From Bacillota bacterium (GTDB lineage: Bacteria > Bacillota > UBA4882 > UBA8346), in contig JAEYRX010000064.1 in the NCBI GenBank assembly GCA_023435225.1, positions 161,840 to 225,839 of the forward strand: 64,000 bases of DNA. The letters are read 5' to 3'. Below the pieces are notes generated by a model. That model was given only the letters and a program-made list of their open reading frames with translations, was not told the origin of the DNA and did no database searches. Numbering within the stretch: the stretch's first letter is position 1; each line of letters opens with the position of its first letter. Both the position numbers and the translations under genes were made by a program. This document shows positions 49,929 to 58,420 of the stretch, one piece after another.

Positions 49929-50797
49929 ATATGTACAATTGAACGGAATAAAATTGTTTCTAAAGATTTAAGACCGGTAATAGTAGAATCTCTTCTTACA
50001 AATAATTGTGCCCCGGAAACACAATATGGATCCGAAAACTCAACAATATCCATTAAATCTTCTCTAATAATCAAATTATCCCAAATGGCATCATATCTTT
50101 TTGTTTTTAGCCCTTCAATAGTATTCCGACCGGTTATTACCGGTTCATATTTTACATTTAATACTGCGCAAACTTCTTTAGCTATTTCTACATTAAAGCC
50201 CACCAGTTCATTATTATCATTAAAATAGTCAAAAGGAGGATAAATGCCGCTCATAGCAAAACATATTCGCCCCATCTTTTTTACTCTTGCCCAAGAACCA
50301 TCGGTAGCAATAGGTTCGTCCTTATAAGTTACATTAATTGTCCTTCCTTTTAATATATCGCGTCCAAAGTATTTTTTGCTTATCTCTGCATAAGTACCAT
50401 TTTTAATAATTTCACTTAACGCTTTATTTATTGCTTGCCGTAACGCTTTATCTTCTTTTGGAAAAGCTACTGCCAAATACTCTTTATTAATTAAATCTCC
50501 GGCCATTCTTATTCCGGAATAGCCGGCTTTTTTAATTAAATAAAGCCCCATAACCCGATCCATTATTGCTGCGTCTACTTTTCCTTTTGTAATATCACTT
50601 AAAGCTTGATTATTATCATCGTAAGTCAAAACTTCTTTCACATTTCTATAATCTTTAAATTTTTTAGCTAGTCCTGACCCATTAATAACCGCAATATTAT
50701 AACCCGAACGAAATAAATTTTTATCCCCGAAAGCTAGCCATAAACCGGATATTAAAAAAGATATAAGTAAAAAAAGAATAATATTTCGGATTTTCAA
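49925..50797 (-). CDS. solute-binding protein (SBP_bac_3) with permuted or doubly truncated domains
   Basis: This 290-residue protein starts with a signal anchor (1-24). Residues ~33-143 look like the second lobe and C-terminal helices of an amino-acid binding protein (IAVINGSGLAKKFKDY; GKVDAAIMDR; YLAVAFPKEDKALRQAINKALSEIIKNGTYAEISKKYFG). Residues ~172-278 look like the first lobe (ICFAMSGIYPPFDYFNDNNELVGFNVEIAKEVCAVLNV; YDAIWDNLIIREDLMDIVEFSDPYCVSGAQLFVRRDST). So the usual order lobe1-lobe2 is reversed. This is either a circular permutation or a tandem duplicate that lost both ends. The last residues (ETILFRSIVHI) are not family-like. A c-di-AMP riboswitch precedes it. Confidence 0.75.
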   Translation of the reverse strand: MKIRNIILFLLISFLISGLWLAFGDKNLFRSGYNIAVINGSGLAKKFKDYRNVKEVLTYDDNNQALSDITKGKVDAAIMDRVMGLYLIKKAGYSGIRMAGDLINKEYLAVAFPKEDKALRQAINKALSEIIKNGTYAEISKKYFGRDILKGRTINVTYKDEPIATDGSWARVKKMGRICFAMSGIYPPFDYFNDNNELVGFNVEIAKEVCAVLNVKYEPVITGRNTIEGLKTKRYDAIWDNLIIREDLMDIVEFSDPYCVSGAQLFVRRDSTITGLKSLETILFRSIVHI

Positions 50798-50844
50798 GGT
50801 ATTAACCTTCTTTATTGTAGTATTTTCGGGAAAAATTCAAACAA

Positions 50845-50874
50845 AAAACCATGAATGAGAAAATCCATGGTTTT
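50845..50874 (-). terminator. terminator of the riboswitch expression platform
   Basis: On the minus strand AAAACCATG..CATGGTTTT is followed by TTTTTTGTTTG. It lies between the aptamer (ending ~50902) and the ATG at 50797, as expected for a termination-controlled OFF switch. Confidence 0.8.
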
Positions 50875-50901
50875 AAATATACCATGCTCATCTCTTTTTT
50901 T

Positions 50902-51102
50902 ACGCTTACGAGGTTAGCTGCCGGGTTTGGATTAAAAAAGTAACCCTACACTAAAAGTGATTCACCCCAGAAATCAGGCTGGTAAAATAATTACATATGC
51001 AAAATCTTGCAAGTACTTCATTTTAAAAGTAGTGGCAAAATCGACATGTTATTAATTTTATTACGCCTTGGTTCCCCCGTTCTTAAAATCAAGATTAAGC
51101 GA
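50902..51102 (-). ncRNA. ydaO/yuaA-type c-di-AMP riboswitch
   Basis: The minus strand shows the conserved blocks in order: TCGCTTAATC at the 5' end, AACGGGGGAACCA, TTTCTGGGGTGAATC, AGGGTTACTT..TAATCCAAACCC, then GGCAGCTAACCTCGTAAGCG at the 3' end. P1 forms between CGCTTA (51096..51101) and TAAGCG (50903..50908). A terminator follows. Members bind c-di-AMP and usually switch off transporter or cell-wall genes. Here the target is the solute-binding protein gene at 49925..50797. Repeat B copy 2 abuts its 5' end. Confidence 0.92.
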
Positions 51103-51104
51103 TA

Positions 51105-51297
51105 CATATAGAATGAAGTAAATTTCTTATACAAAATTTGCATTCTTAAAGCCGAATGCAAATAATATCAAATCAATATTTACTTCATTCTATAACAGCT
51201 GTAATAAGTTAAATTAAATTCATTAATTTTTTCATCACGGCCGGTTTTAGGGATGAAGGTGTTTAGATGTAGGTTAAAAAATTTAATTCAACTTATC
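51105..51297. repeat. repeat family B, copy 2: two-hairpin element upstream of the riboswitch
   Basis: Hairpin 1 arms are GAATGAAGTAAAT (51111..51123) and ATTTACTTCATTC (51178..51190), with apical TTTGCATTC/GAATGCAAA around TTAAAGCC. The linker is ACAGCTGTAAT. Hairpin 2 arms are ATAAGTTAAATTAAATT (51204..51220) and AATTTAATTCAACTTAT (51280..51296), with apical TTCATC/GATGAA around ACGGCCGGTTTTAGG. The loop-loop complementarity TAAAGCCG/CGGTTTTA is kept with one G-U pair. Region 51298..51563 beyond it is AT-rich without a gene. Confidence 0.75.
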
Positions 51298-51563
51298 TAG
51301 AAAGAACAATTATATCAGTTAATATTATTGTACTAAACTTATTTTTGTTTTGTCAATAAGTTAAGAAGGTTATTTTGCTTAAATCAATTTAATTCTCATC
51401 TTGAGGGATTTTCATAATTAATAAATTTAACATTCGGACACAATATATTGATAGACACATCTGGGATATTCACTATATATTTTATCCAAATAATAATTAT
51501 GGAAATTATGAAACTCCCTTATCTTAAGTATTATAAGAATTATAATATATGGTTTTATAAGTA

Positions 51564-51595
51564 ATAAGGCTAACACTTGATTGTGTTAGCCTTAT
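51564..51595 (-). terminator. terminator of the sugar transporter operon
   Basis: ATAAGGCTAACAC and GTGTTAGCCTTAT form a perfect 13-bp stem 27 nt after the binding-protein stop, with a T-rich tail on the minus strand. Confidence 0.85.
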
Positions 51596-51622
51596 CTAAT
51601 AACTTTATCTATTCAGTTATTA

Positions 51623-53083
51623 TTATTTCTTCCAAGCTTTAATTTGTTTTTGAGCTTCGGCAATGATCTTGTCGAGACCAGCGGCTTTGAACTTGGCAAT
51701 TACATCCGGTAATACTTTCGGATCTACAGCGCCACAGATCAACGGACCAACGTTGGTTGACCATACTTGTGAACAAGCGGCCATTTCATTCTTAACCGGG
51801 GTCGGATCAAAGTTAAAGCCTAAGCTTGCAGCTGATAAGGACGAATCGTTGAATTTCTTAAAGGCAGCCCATTTCTTGGTATTCTCGCCCTTCCAGAAGT
51901 AGTTGATATATTGGTTACCGAACATCCAAGCAGTACCAGGTTTGTAACCCGAGCTTTCAGCGGTAACACCTTTCGGATAATCGATAACATTCTCACTAAC
52001 TTTTACAAAATGTTTGCCTTCAACACCGAAGTTGATTAAGTTGTTGAGATATTTGTCGGTATTGAACAGTTCTAAGAATTTCAAAGCGTATACCGGATTT
52101 TTACTGGTTTTGGAGATAGCTTGCATGGATCCGGTACAATCACGGGTTTGTACAACCGGTTGAGTTAAGTCAACATCAACGCAAGGTACTCCCCAAGCAG
52201 CGGTTCTTTCTTCATCATGGAACGGTTTCCCGGATTCAACTTTGCAGAAAACTTTACCGGCTTTGAAGTCGGTGGTGAAGTCGGACATGGTAGCAGCATC
52301 AGCTGGAACATAACCGGCTACATAGTATTTCCGAGCTAAATCAAGGTAATTAGCGAATTCTTTGGTTTCCAACAGATTGAATACTTTCATGTCTTTGCTG
52401 TCGTTGTAAAGAGCTGCCGGAATATAGTCGTCGCAAATCCGGTCGTAATCGAGTACCCGGAAAGCGCTTTCACCTTGAAGATTCTGGAATGCGATAATGC
52501 TAGGATCTTTCTCGTGAACCATCTTTAATACCGGTTCAAGATCTGCTAAAGTTTTGATTTTTGTGATGTCAACATTGTATTTGTCAACAAGGTTCTTATT
52601 GAATGTTAAGCACCATTGATGAGCTAATTCTTTGTTAGCCGGAATAGCATAGTTGCGGCCATCAATCTGGGAACCGCTTCTGAATGCCGGATGAAGTTGT
52701 TTCCAAGCTTTCGGCATATATTTCGGAGCCAGATCGGTAATGTCAAGGAAAGCGCCTTTAGAGACATTAACTTTGTAAAGGTTGGCCCATGAAGAAGTGA
52801 AACAAATGTCAAACGGATCGCCGGAAGCGATAATCATTCTCATTCTGTTATCATAGTCATCGCCCCAGGTGTAACATTGCAATTTGACAGTTGCTTTGAG
52901 ACCCTTCTTTTGGATGTACTTGCTAGCTGCATCTTCAACTAATTTTACATCTGGTTGTTGGCCGTTACCGATGAAATACCATTTGATCTCATACGGGTTA
53001 GCCGCGGCAAACATTGTGCTTGCCCCAAGAAGCACTACCCCTACCATAATTAGCAGGGCTACGATTTTCTTGGTGTTCTTCAT
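51623..53083 (-). CDS. carbohydrate ABC transporter substrate-binding protein (DUF3502 type)
   Basis: This 486-residue protein has a signal peptide ending ..STMFAAANP with no lipobox Cys, so it is predicted to be released rather than lipidated. The mature part (YEIKWYFIGNGQQPDVKLVEDAASKYIQKKGLKATVKLQCYTWGDDYDNRMRMIIASGDPFDICFTSSWANLY) is typical of family 1 binding proteins paired with LplB/LplC permeases. The C-terminal region fits DUF3502. It is the last gene after two permeases, and the neighbouring cellobiose phosphorylase suggests a beta-glucan-derived disaccharide as ligand. Confidence 0.9.
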   Translation of the reverse strand: MKNTKKIVALLIMVGVVLLGASTMFAAANPYEIKWYFIGNGQQPDVKLVEDAASKYIQKKGLKATVKLQCYTWGDDYDNRMRMIIASGDPFDICFTSSWANLYKVNVSKGAFLDITDLAPKYMPKAWKQLHPAFRSGSQIDGRNYAIPANKELAHQWCLTFNKNLVDKYNVDITKIKTLADLEPVLKMVHEKDPSIIAFQNLQGESAFRVLDYDRICDDYIPAALYNDSKDMKVFNLLETKEFANYLDLARKYYVAGYVPADAATMSDFTTDFKAGKVFCKVESGKPFHDEERTAAWGVPCVDVDLTQPVVQTRDCTGSMQAISKTSKNPVYALKFLELFNTDKYLNNLINFGVEGKHFVKVSENVIDYPKGVTAESSGYKPGTAWMFGNQYINYFWKGENTKKWAAFKKFNDSSLSAASLGFNFDPTPVKNEMAACSQVWSTNVGPLICGAVDPKVLPDVIAKFKAAGLDKIIAEAQKQIKAWKK

Positions 53084-53133
53084 TTAAATTCCTCCCTAAT
53101 TTGTTTTTATTGCTTATCCGGATTGCTCCGGCT

Positions 53134-54057
53134 TTAGCCTTTAATTGCGCCTACCGTTAAGCCCTTAACAAAGTATTTTTGGAAGAACGGGAAGGTTAAA
53201 ACAATTGGTCCAACACCGATAACAACCATAGCCATTCTGGCTGCTTCCGACGGCATTCTTGATAAAACGTCGGCTGCTCTGCCACCCATCATGCTGGAAT
53301 TTTGCAATAAATATTGCATTGAAGTTTGAAGTTGATACAGTAAGAACTGTAATGGCGCCAGATTAGGCTTATTAATATAAAGAGCTGCCAAGAACCAATC
53401 ATTCCAGTACTGAATCATCAATAACAAACCGATAGTCGCGATTCCGGGCAACGCCAGCGGAAAAACAATTTTAAAGAAAGTAGTAAACTCCCCGGCTCCA
53501 TCAATCTTTGCCGATTCGATTAGTGAATCCGGAATATTGGTTTTATAAAATGTCCGTAAGATAATTACCGAAAAAGCGTTCATTAGGTAAGGGAAAATCA
53601 ATCCCCAAATATTATCTTTCAAGCGAAGGACATTAACACCAATTAGGTATGTTGCAACCATTCCACCGGTAAATAGCATTGTGAAAATTAAATAGAAGGT
53701 AAAAAAGTTTCTATATTTAAAGTCCTGCCTGGAAATGGGAAATGCGTATAAAGCCATTACTAAAGAACCTAAAATCGTACCTACTACGGTAACAAAGATC
53801 GAAATCCCATAAGCAGTTATTACCTGTGGAGTATTTTTAAAAATATACTCATAAGCATAAGTGGTAAATTTTGGGGGTATAAACTGATAACCATATATAG
53901 CCAACGACTTTTCTTCGGTTAACGAAGCCGCGATTATCAATATTAACGGCATTACACACAAAAGTCCATAAGCCAGTAAGATTAGATTTAAAGTAATATT
54001 TGAGGTTTTTGAGATACTATTCAGCCTGTTAAAATCGGCCTTATCATTCTTCCCCAT
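53134..54057 (-). CDS. carbohydrate ABC transporter permease (LplC/YtcP type)
   Basis: This 307-residue protein has six membrane segments and the EAA loop LIESAKIDGAGEFTTFFKIVFPLALPGIATI, which docks the ATPase. The N-terminal FIPPKFTTYAYEYIFKNT block is typical of the LplC side. It pairs with the permease encoded at 54225. No ATPase gene is in the operon, so a shared MsmK-type ATPase encoded elsewhere is likely. A palindromic repeat C lies between the two permease genes. Confidence 0.92.
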   Translation of the reverse strand: MGKNDKADFNRLNSISKTSNITLNLILLAYGLLCVMPLILIIAASLTEEKSLAIYGYQFIPPKFTTYAYEYIFKNTPQVITAYGISIFVTVVGTILGSLVMALYAFPISRQDFKYRNFFTFYLIFTMLFTGGMVATYLIGVNVLRLKDNIWGLIFPYLMNAFSVIILRTFYKTNIPDSLIESAKIDGAGEFTTFFKIVFPLALPGIATIGLLLMIQYWNDWFLAALYINKPNLAPLQFLLYQLQTSMQYLLQNSSMMGGRAADVLSRMPSEAARMAMVVIGVGPIVLTFPFFQKYFVKGLTVGAIKG

Positions 54058-54122
54058 AATCTTTCCTCCTAAGATGCATAAAGTTAATTTTAAAAAAAAC
54101 TTAAATCCGTAATTTTATCAAA

Positions 54123-54220
54123 GGAAGCGCTGATTAATCCGATTTTGTACGAACAAATATGCGGTATTAGGCATTTTGCGAAGCACAAAATCGTCACTTA
54201 TTCAATTAATCAGCGCTTCC
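54123..54220. repeat. repeat family C, copy 2, inside the sugar operon
   Basis: Inverted relative to copy 1 and nearly identical, with the same 16-bp ends (54123..54138; 54205..54220). It fills almost the whole 167-bp gap between two co-directional permease genes, so it is transcribed and would fold into a ~100-nt hairpin in the mRNA. Confidence 0.8.
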
Positions 54221-54224
54221 CTAA

Positions 54225-55202
54225 TTAAAACATTGCCTGTTCGGGATCTATTTTCTTTACCGCATAATTAGCAGCAATAATAGTTATAAACCCAACTATT
54301 GATTGATAAAACGCGGCTGCCGAGGACATACCGATATCACCATTTCGAAGAAGAGTATTATACACATAAACATCAATTGTCTGGGTAACCGGAGCCAACA
54401 TTCCTGCATTACGCGGTACCAAGAAGAATAATCCCAAGTCGGTGTTGAATATTCTTCCGACAAATATTAAGACCATAACAATAATAACCGGTGTAATATG
54501 CGGAATTGTAATATTAGTTATCTGTTGCCATCTGGTAGCGCCGTCAATACGGGCCGCCTCGTACATTTCCTGGTCAATTCCTATAATTGAGGCCAGATAA
54601 ATAATACAGTTATTACCCACCCACTTCCATGCGTTTACTATGATTAAAACATAAGGCCAGTATTTTGTCTCTGAGTACCAAAATATTCTATCCATTCCTA
54701 AGGGTTTTAAAATTGACATATTGATAAAGCCTTTATCAGGGCTTAAATAGGCATATACTATGTAACTAAAAACAATCCAAGAAAGAAAATAAGGTAAAAA
54801 CATTGAACTTTGGTATAACTTTGACAGTTTACGGCTGTATACCTCATTCAGCATAATAGCAAAAGCGATTGCAATAATAGTACACGAGATAATGAACGCT
54901 ATATTGTACAATATGGTGTTACGGGTCATCGTAAAAGCATCCGGTGTGGCAAACATAAACTGAAAATTGGTTATCCCAGCCCATTCACTCTTGAACAAAC
55001 TCGAGAAGAAATTGCCGTCATAAAACCGAAAATTTTTAAAAGCGATTATAATACCAAACATAGGAAGATAATTATAAAGAAATAAAACTAATGCTCCGGG
55101 TAAAAGCATTAAAAATAATGCTTTGTTCTTTTTTAATTCGTACCAAAATCCGGTACGTTTATTTGCTTTCGGATCAAGTTGAGCGACTGTTAAAGAATTC
55201 AT
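54225..55202 (-). CDS. carbohydrate ABC transporter permease (LplB/YteP type)
   Basis: This 325-residue protein has six membrane segments and begins with a cytosolic KNKALFLMLLPGALVLFLYNYLPMFGIIIAFKNFRFYDG block characteristic of LplB. The EAA loop is MYEAARIDGATRWQQITNITIPHITPVI. AGGAGAATAG precedes the ATG at 55202. It is the first gene of the uptake operon, divergent from the phosphorylase gene across a region with two LacI-type operators. Confidence 0.92.
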   Translation of the reverse strand: MNSLTVAQLDPKANKRTGFWYELKKNKALFLMLLPGALVLFLYNYLPMFGIIIAFKNFRFYDGNFFSSLFKSEWAGITNFQFMFATPDAFTMTRNTILYNIAFIISCTIIAIAFAIMLNEVYSRKLSKLYQSSMFLPYFLSWIVFSYIVYAYLSPDKGFINMSILKPLGMDRIFWYSETKYWPYVLIIVNAWKWVGNNCIIYLASIIGIDQEMYEAARIDGATRWQQITNITIPHITPVIIVMVLIFVGRIFNTDLGLFFLVPRNAGMLAPVTQTIDVYVYNTLLRNGDIGMSSAAAFYQSIVGFITIIAANYAVKKIDPEQAMF

Positions 55203-55367
55203 TCCTATTCTCCTCTATAGTTTCAATATTTCAGAGTACTCTTAATCAAACTATAATACTAACTGAATTATTAAATGAAATTAAGGACAAACCACTTTCT
55301 TATTATATCACCTAAATCATCCTTCGTTAATATATTTTGGATGGAAATCCAAAAAATCTTGGCCAGA

Positions 55368-55385
55368 TATGACAGCGATGTCATA
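55368..55385. promoter_or_regulatory. LacI-type operator 2 (TATGACAGCGATGTCATA)
   Basis: A 7-bp-arm palindrome around GCGA, about 165 bp upstream of the permease operon start. It shares ATGACA.CGATG.CAT with operator 1 at 55569..55590. Confidence 0.65.
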
Positions 55386-55544
55386 GTAAATTTATTTCGC
55401 CCTGTCTTTTCTAATTCCTTCTTTTTTAAAAAATTTTTTTCATTCAAAAGAAAATATAATCAAAATTCCAGCTATAACTATGTTTATATAATAATGAAAT
55501 TATTTTATATGTTACATTTGTGTTAAGGGGCTTATCGGTCTTTC

Positions 55545-55590
55545 TTGACAAATATAATGCAGTAGATTATAATGACATCGATGACATTAT
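55545..55590 (+). promoter_or_regulatory. consensus promoter with overlapping LacI-type operator 1 for the phosphorylase gene
   Basis: TTGACA (55545..55550), a 17-bp spacer and TATAAT (55568..55573) form a perfect sigma-A promoter. The half-sites ATAATGACATC and GATGACATTAT (55569..55590), with the central CG of LacI operators, cover the -10 and start site. Bound repressor would block transcription. The LacI gene at 58421 is the obvious candidate. The rest of 55203..55665 is AT-rich. Confidence 0.8.
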
Positions 55591-55665
55591 GCCTTATTAC
55601 AACAGAATTATAACAGAATTGAATCTATTTTAAAACAACCAAAACTCAGGATGGAGGTCTTTTAT

Positions 55666-58089
55666 TTGAAATTTGGATATTTTGATGATGTTAAAAAAGA
55701 ATATGTAATTACAACACCTAAAACACCCTCACCATGGATAAACTATCTCGGATCACAAGATTTTTTTGGCCTAATATCCAATACAGCCGGTGGTTATTGT
55801 TTTTACAAAGACGCTCGTTTAAGAAGACTAACCCGTTATAGGTATAATAATGTTCCTGCCGACTTTGGCGGACGCTATTTTTATGTCAATGTGGACAATG
55901 AAGTATGGTCTCCATCCTGGCAACCGGTTAAGGCGGATTTGGACCAATATGAATGTCGTCATGGTATGGGATATACCAAAATACAAAGTTCCAAAAATAA
56001 CATCCAATTTGATATGCTGTTTTTTGTTCCCTTAAATAATGACTGTGAAATTCATCGCTTAAATGTAAAAAATACCGGTTCCGCTCCCAAAAAAGTTAAG
56101 TTATTTTCATTCATCGAATTTTGTCTCTGGAATGCCTATGATGACATGACAAATTTTCAACGTAATTTCAATACCGCTGAAGTTGAGGTTGAAAATAATG
56201 TAATCTATCATAAAACTGAGTACCGTGAACGTCGTAACCATTTCGCATTTTATGGTGTAAATCATCCTATTAACGGATTTGATACCGACCGCGAAACTTT
56301 TATTGGTCTCTATAACAGTTTTGAAAATCCTCAAGTTGTATTTAACGGTCAATCCGGTAATTCTTTAGTTGATGGATGGCCGCCAATTGCCTCCCATTAT
56401 CTGGAGTTAACCTTGCAACCCGGCGAAGCTAAAGAACTAATTTTTGTCTTAGGTTATGCTGAAAATAATACAGCTCAAAAGTGGGAAAAACCAGGAATTA
56501 TTAATAAATCAAAAGCTAAAACAATTTTAGATAAATTCTTTGATAGCAAACAAGTCGATCAGGCATTTACAGACTTGGCAGCTCATTGGGCTAAACTTCA
56601 AAGTGTATATACTATAGAATCTACAGACCAGAAATTATCCCGGATGGTTAATATCTGGAACCCCTATCAATGCATGGTTACCTTTAATCTATCCCGAAGC
56701 GCTTCATACTTCGAATCAGGCATCGGCCGTGGAATTGGATTCCGTGATTCCAACCAGGATATCTTAGGATTTGTGAGTATGGTTCCCGAACGGGCCAGAG
56801 AACGAATTCTTGATTTAGCTGCTACCCAATTCCCTGACGGAAGCGCTTACCACCAATTCCAACCACTTACCAAAAAGGGGAACATGGATATCGGCGGCGG
56901 TTTTAATGACGACCCGTTGTGGTTACTTTTCTCCGTTATCGCTTATATTAAAGAAACTAATGATTATAGTATTCTCGATGAAAAGGTGCCTTTTAACAAT
57001 GATCCTTTATTGGCGGATACTCTGCTGGAACATTTACGCCGTTCGTTGCATCATGTAACTAATAATTTAGGTCCCCATGGACTTCCTTTAATTGGCCGGG
57101 CTGATTGGAATGATTGTCTTAACCTAAATTGCTATTCCGAAGTGCCTGATGAGTCCTTCCAAACATGTACCAGCAAAGACGGAAAAACTGCTGAATCAAT
57201 ATTTATTGCCGGAATGTTTGTTTATATAGCTCCTGAATATGCAAAACTTTGTCAAAAACTAAACCTTAATAAGGAAGCTGATGAAGTTCTGGCTCTTACG
57301 GAAAAAATGCATCAAACCGTTCTTAAACATGGTTGCGATAAAGAATGGTTTTTAAGAGCTTATGATGATGCCGGAAACAAAGTCGGCAGCATCGAAAATA
57401 AAGAAGGACAAATCTATATTGAACCTCAAGGTTTTTGCGTAATGGCCGGCATCGGTATTGATAACGGTTTCGCTAAAAAGACTTTGGATTCGGTAAAAGA
57501 ACGTCTTGATAGTGAACATGGTATTGTGCTGGTGAACCCACCTTACTCCGGTTATCATGTCGAGCTGGGAGAAATATCTTCTTATCCTCCGGGATATAAA
57601 GAAAATGCCGGTATTTTCTGTCACAACAATCCCTGGATAATGATAGCTGAAACCAAAATCGACCGGCCGGAAAGAGCTTTTGAATATTATAAAAAAATAG
57701 CTCCTGCTTACCGGGAAGAAATCAGTGATTTGCATCGTATGGAACCTTATATTTATTCACAAATGATCGCCGGCAAAGATGCTAAATTACATGGTCAAGC
57801 AAAGAATTCCTGGTTGACCGGTACGGCTGCTTGGAACTATGTGGCTATTTCCCAATATATTTTAGGTGTTCGCCCTGATTTCGACGGCTTAATGGTTGAC
57901 CCGTGCCTTCCGGCTGTGATCAAAGAACTTAAAATCAAGCGTATTTTTAGAGGCGCGGAATACCGGATTCATATAATTAATAACCGTTCCGGCAGTTACC
58001 GTCTGACAGTAAACGGCTCAGCCATTAACGGTAAAGTGGTACCAGCCGATATTGGAACTGATATCGTTGAAGTTCTTTGCGAAACCTAA
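55666..58089 (+). CDS. cbpA: cellobiose phosphorylase (GH94)
   Basis: I use the TTG at 55666 (GGAGG 8 nt upstream), because the family begins MKFGYFDD; an ATG five codons earlier overlaps the ribosome site. The 807-residue protein closely follows clostridial cellobiose phosphorylase from end to end (PWINYLGSQDFFGLISNTAGGYCFYKDARLRRLTRYRYNN; GIGFRDSNQDILGFV; GPHGLPLIGRADWNDCLNLNC; GEISSYPPGYKENAGIFCHNNPW). The general acid Asp lies in ADWND (Asp483). It splits cellobiose with phosphate into glucose 1-phosphate and glucose, saving ATP. It has no signal peptide, so it works on disaccharide imported by the divergent ABC system. Confidence 0.93.
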   Translation: MKFGYFDDVKKEYVITTPKTPSPWINYLGSQDFFGLISNTAGGYCFYKDARLRRLTRYRYNNVPADFGGRYFYVNVDNEVWSPSWQPVKADLDQYECRHGMGYTKIQSSKNNIQFDMLFFVPLNNDCEIHRLNVKNTGSAPKKVKLFSFIEFCLWNAYDDMTNFQRNFNTAEVEVENNVIYHKTEYRERRNHFAFYGVNHPINGFDTDRETFIGLYNSFENPQVVFNGQSGNSLVDGWPPIASHYLELTLQPGEAKELIFVLGYAENNTAQKWEKPGIINKSKAKTILDKFFDSKQVDQAFTDLAAHWAKLQSVYTIESTDQKLSRMVNIWNPYQCMVTFNLSRSASYFESGIGRGIGFRDSNQDILGFVSMVPERARERILDLAATQFPDGSAYHQFQPLTKKGNMDIGGGFNDDPLWLLFSVIAYIKETNDYSILDEKVPFNNDPLLADTLLEHLRRSLHHVTNNLGPHGLPLIGRADWNDCLNLNCYSEVPDESFQTCTSKDGKTAESIFIAGMFVYIAPEYAKLCQKLNLNKEADEVLALTEKMHQTVLKHGCDKEWFLRAYDDAGNKVGSIENKEGQIYIEPQGFCVMAGIGIDNGFAKKTLDSVKERLDSEHGIVLVNPPYSGYHVELGEISSYPPGYKENAGIFCHNNPWIMIAETKIDRPERAFEYYKKIAPAYREEISDLHRMEPYIYSQMIAGKDAKLHGQAKNSWLTGTAAWNYVAISQYILGVRPDFDGLMVDPCLPAVIKELKIKRIFRGAEYRIHIINNRSGSYRLTVNGSAINGKVVPADIGTDIVEVLCET

Positions 58090-58420
58090 TATGACGAACG
58101 GTGATTAAACTAGATCTCAAAATTATCCCGCAGAGACGCGGAGGCGCAGAGAAATGACTGAAAATGAAATTGGAACGATTATTGTCGATACTGCGATTTT
58201 AGTACACCGCGAACTTGGGCTTGAGTCATAGCTTTCCTTATAAATAAAATATATCATTCTTCCATAGAGGTGTTGAGACGCAGAGAAAAAATAAACTCTA
58301 AATTGTTTATTTAAAATTATTCTCTGCGCCTCTGCGTCTTTGCGCGTATATTTGTTTGAGTTCTTACTTATAATACTTAGTATTTTATATAATATACTAT
58401 TAATAAGAAAGGATACCCAG
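58090..58420. mobile_element. HRDTEAQ-type inverted-repeat unit with a GxxExxY-protein remnant
   Basis: CGCAGAGACGCGGAGGCGCA continuing GAGAA (58130..58154) matches the inverse of 58318..58345 (ATTCTCTGCGCCTCTGCGTC then TTTGCGCG). A third partial copy is at 58272..58290. Between them lies a short remnant at 58154..58231 reading MTENEIGTIIVDTAILVHRE then LGLES and a stop. This is the start of GxxExxY proteins (a PD-(D/E)XK-like family), with the GPGLLES motif shortened. The unit sits between the phosphorylase and LacI genes. Confidence 0.7.
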
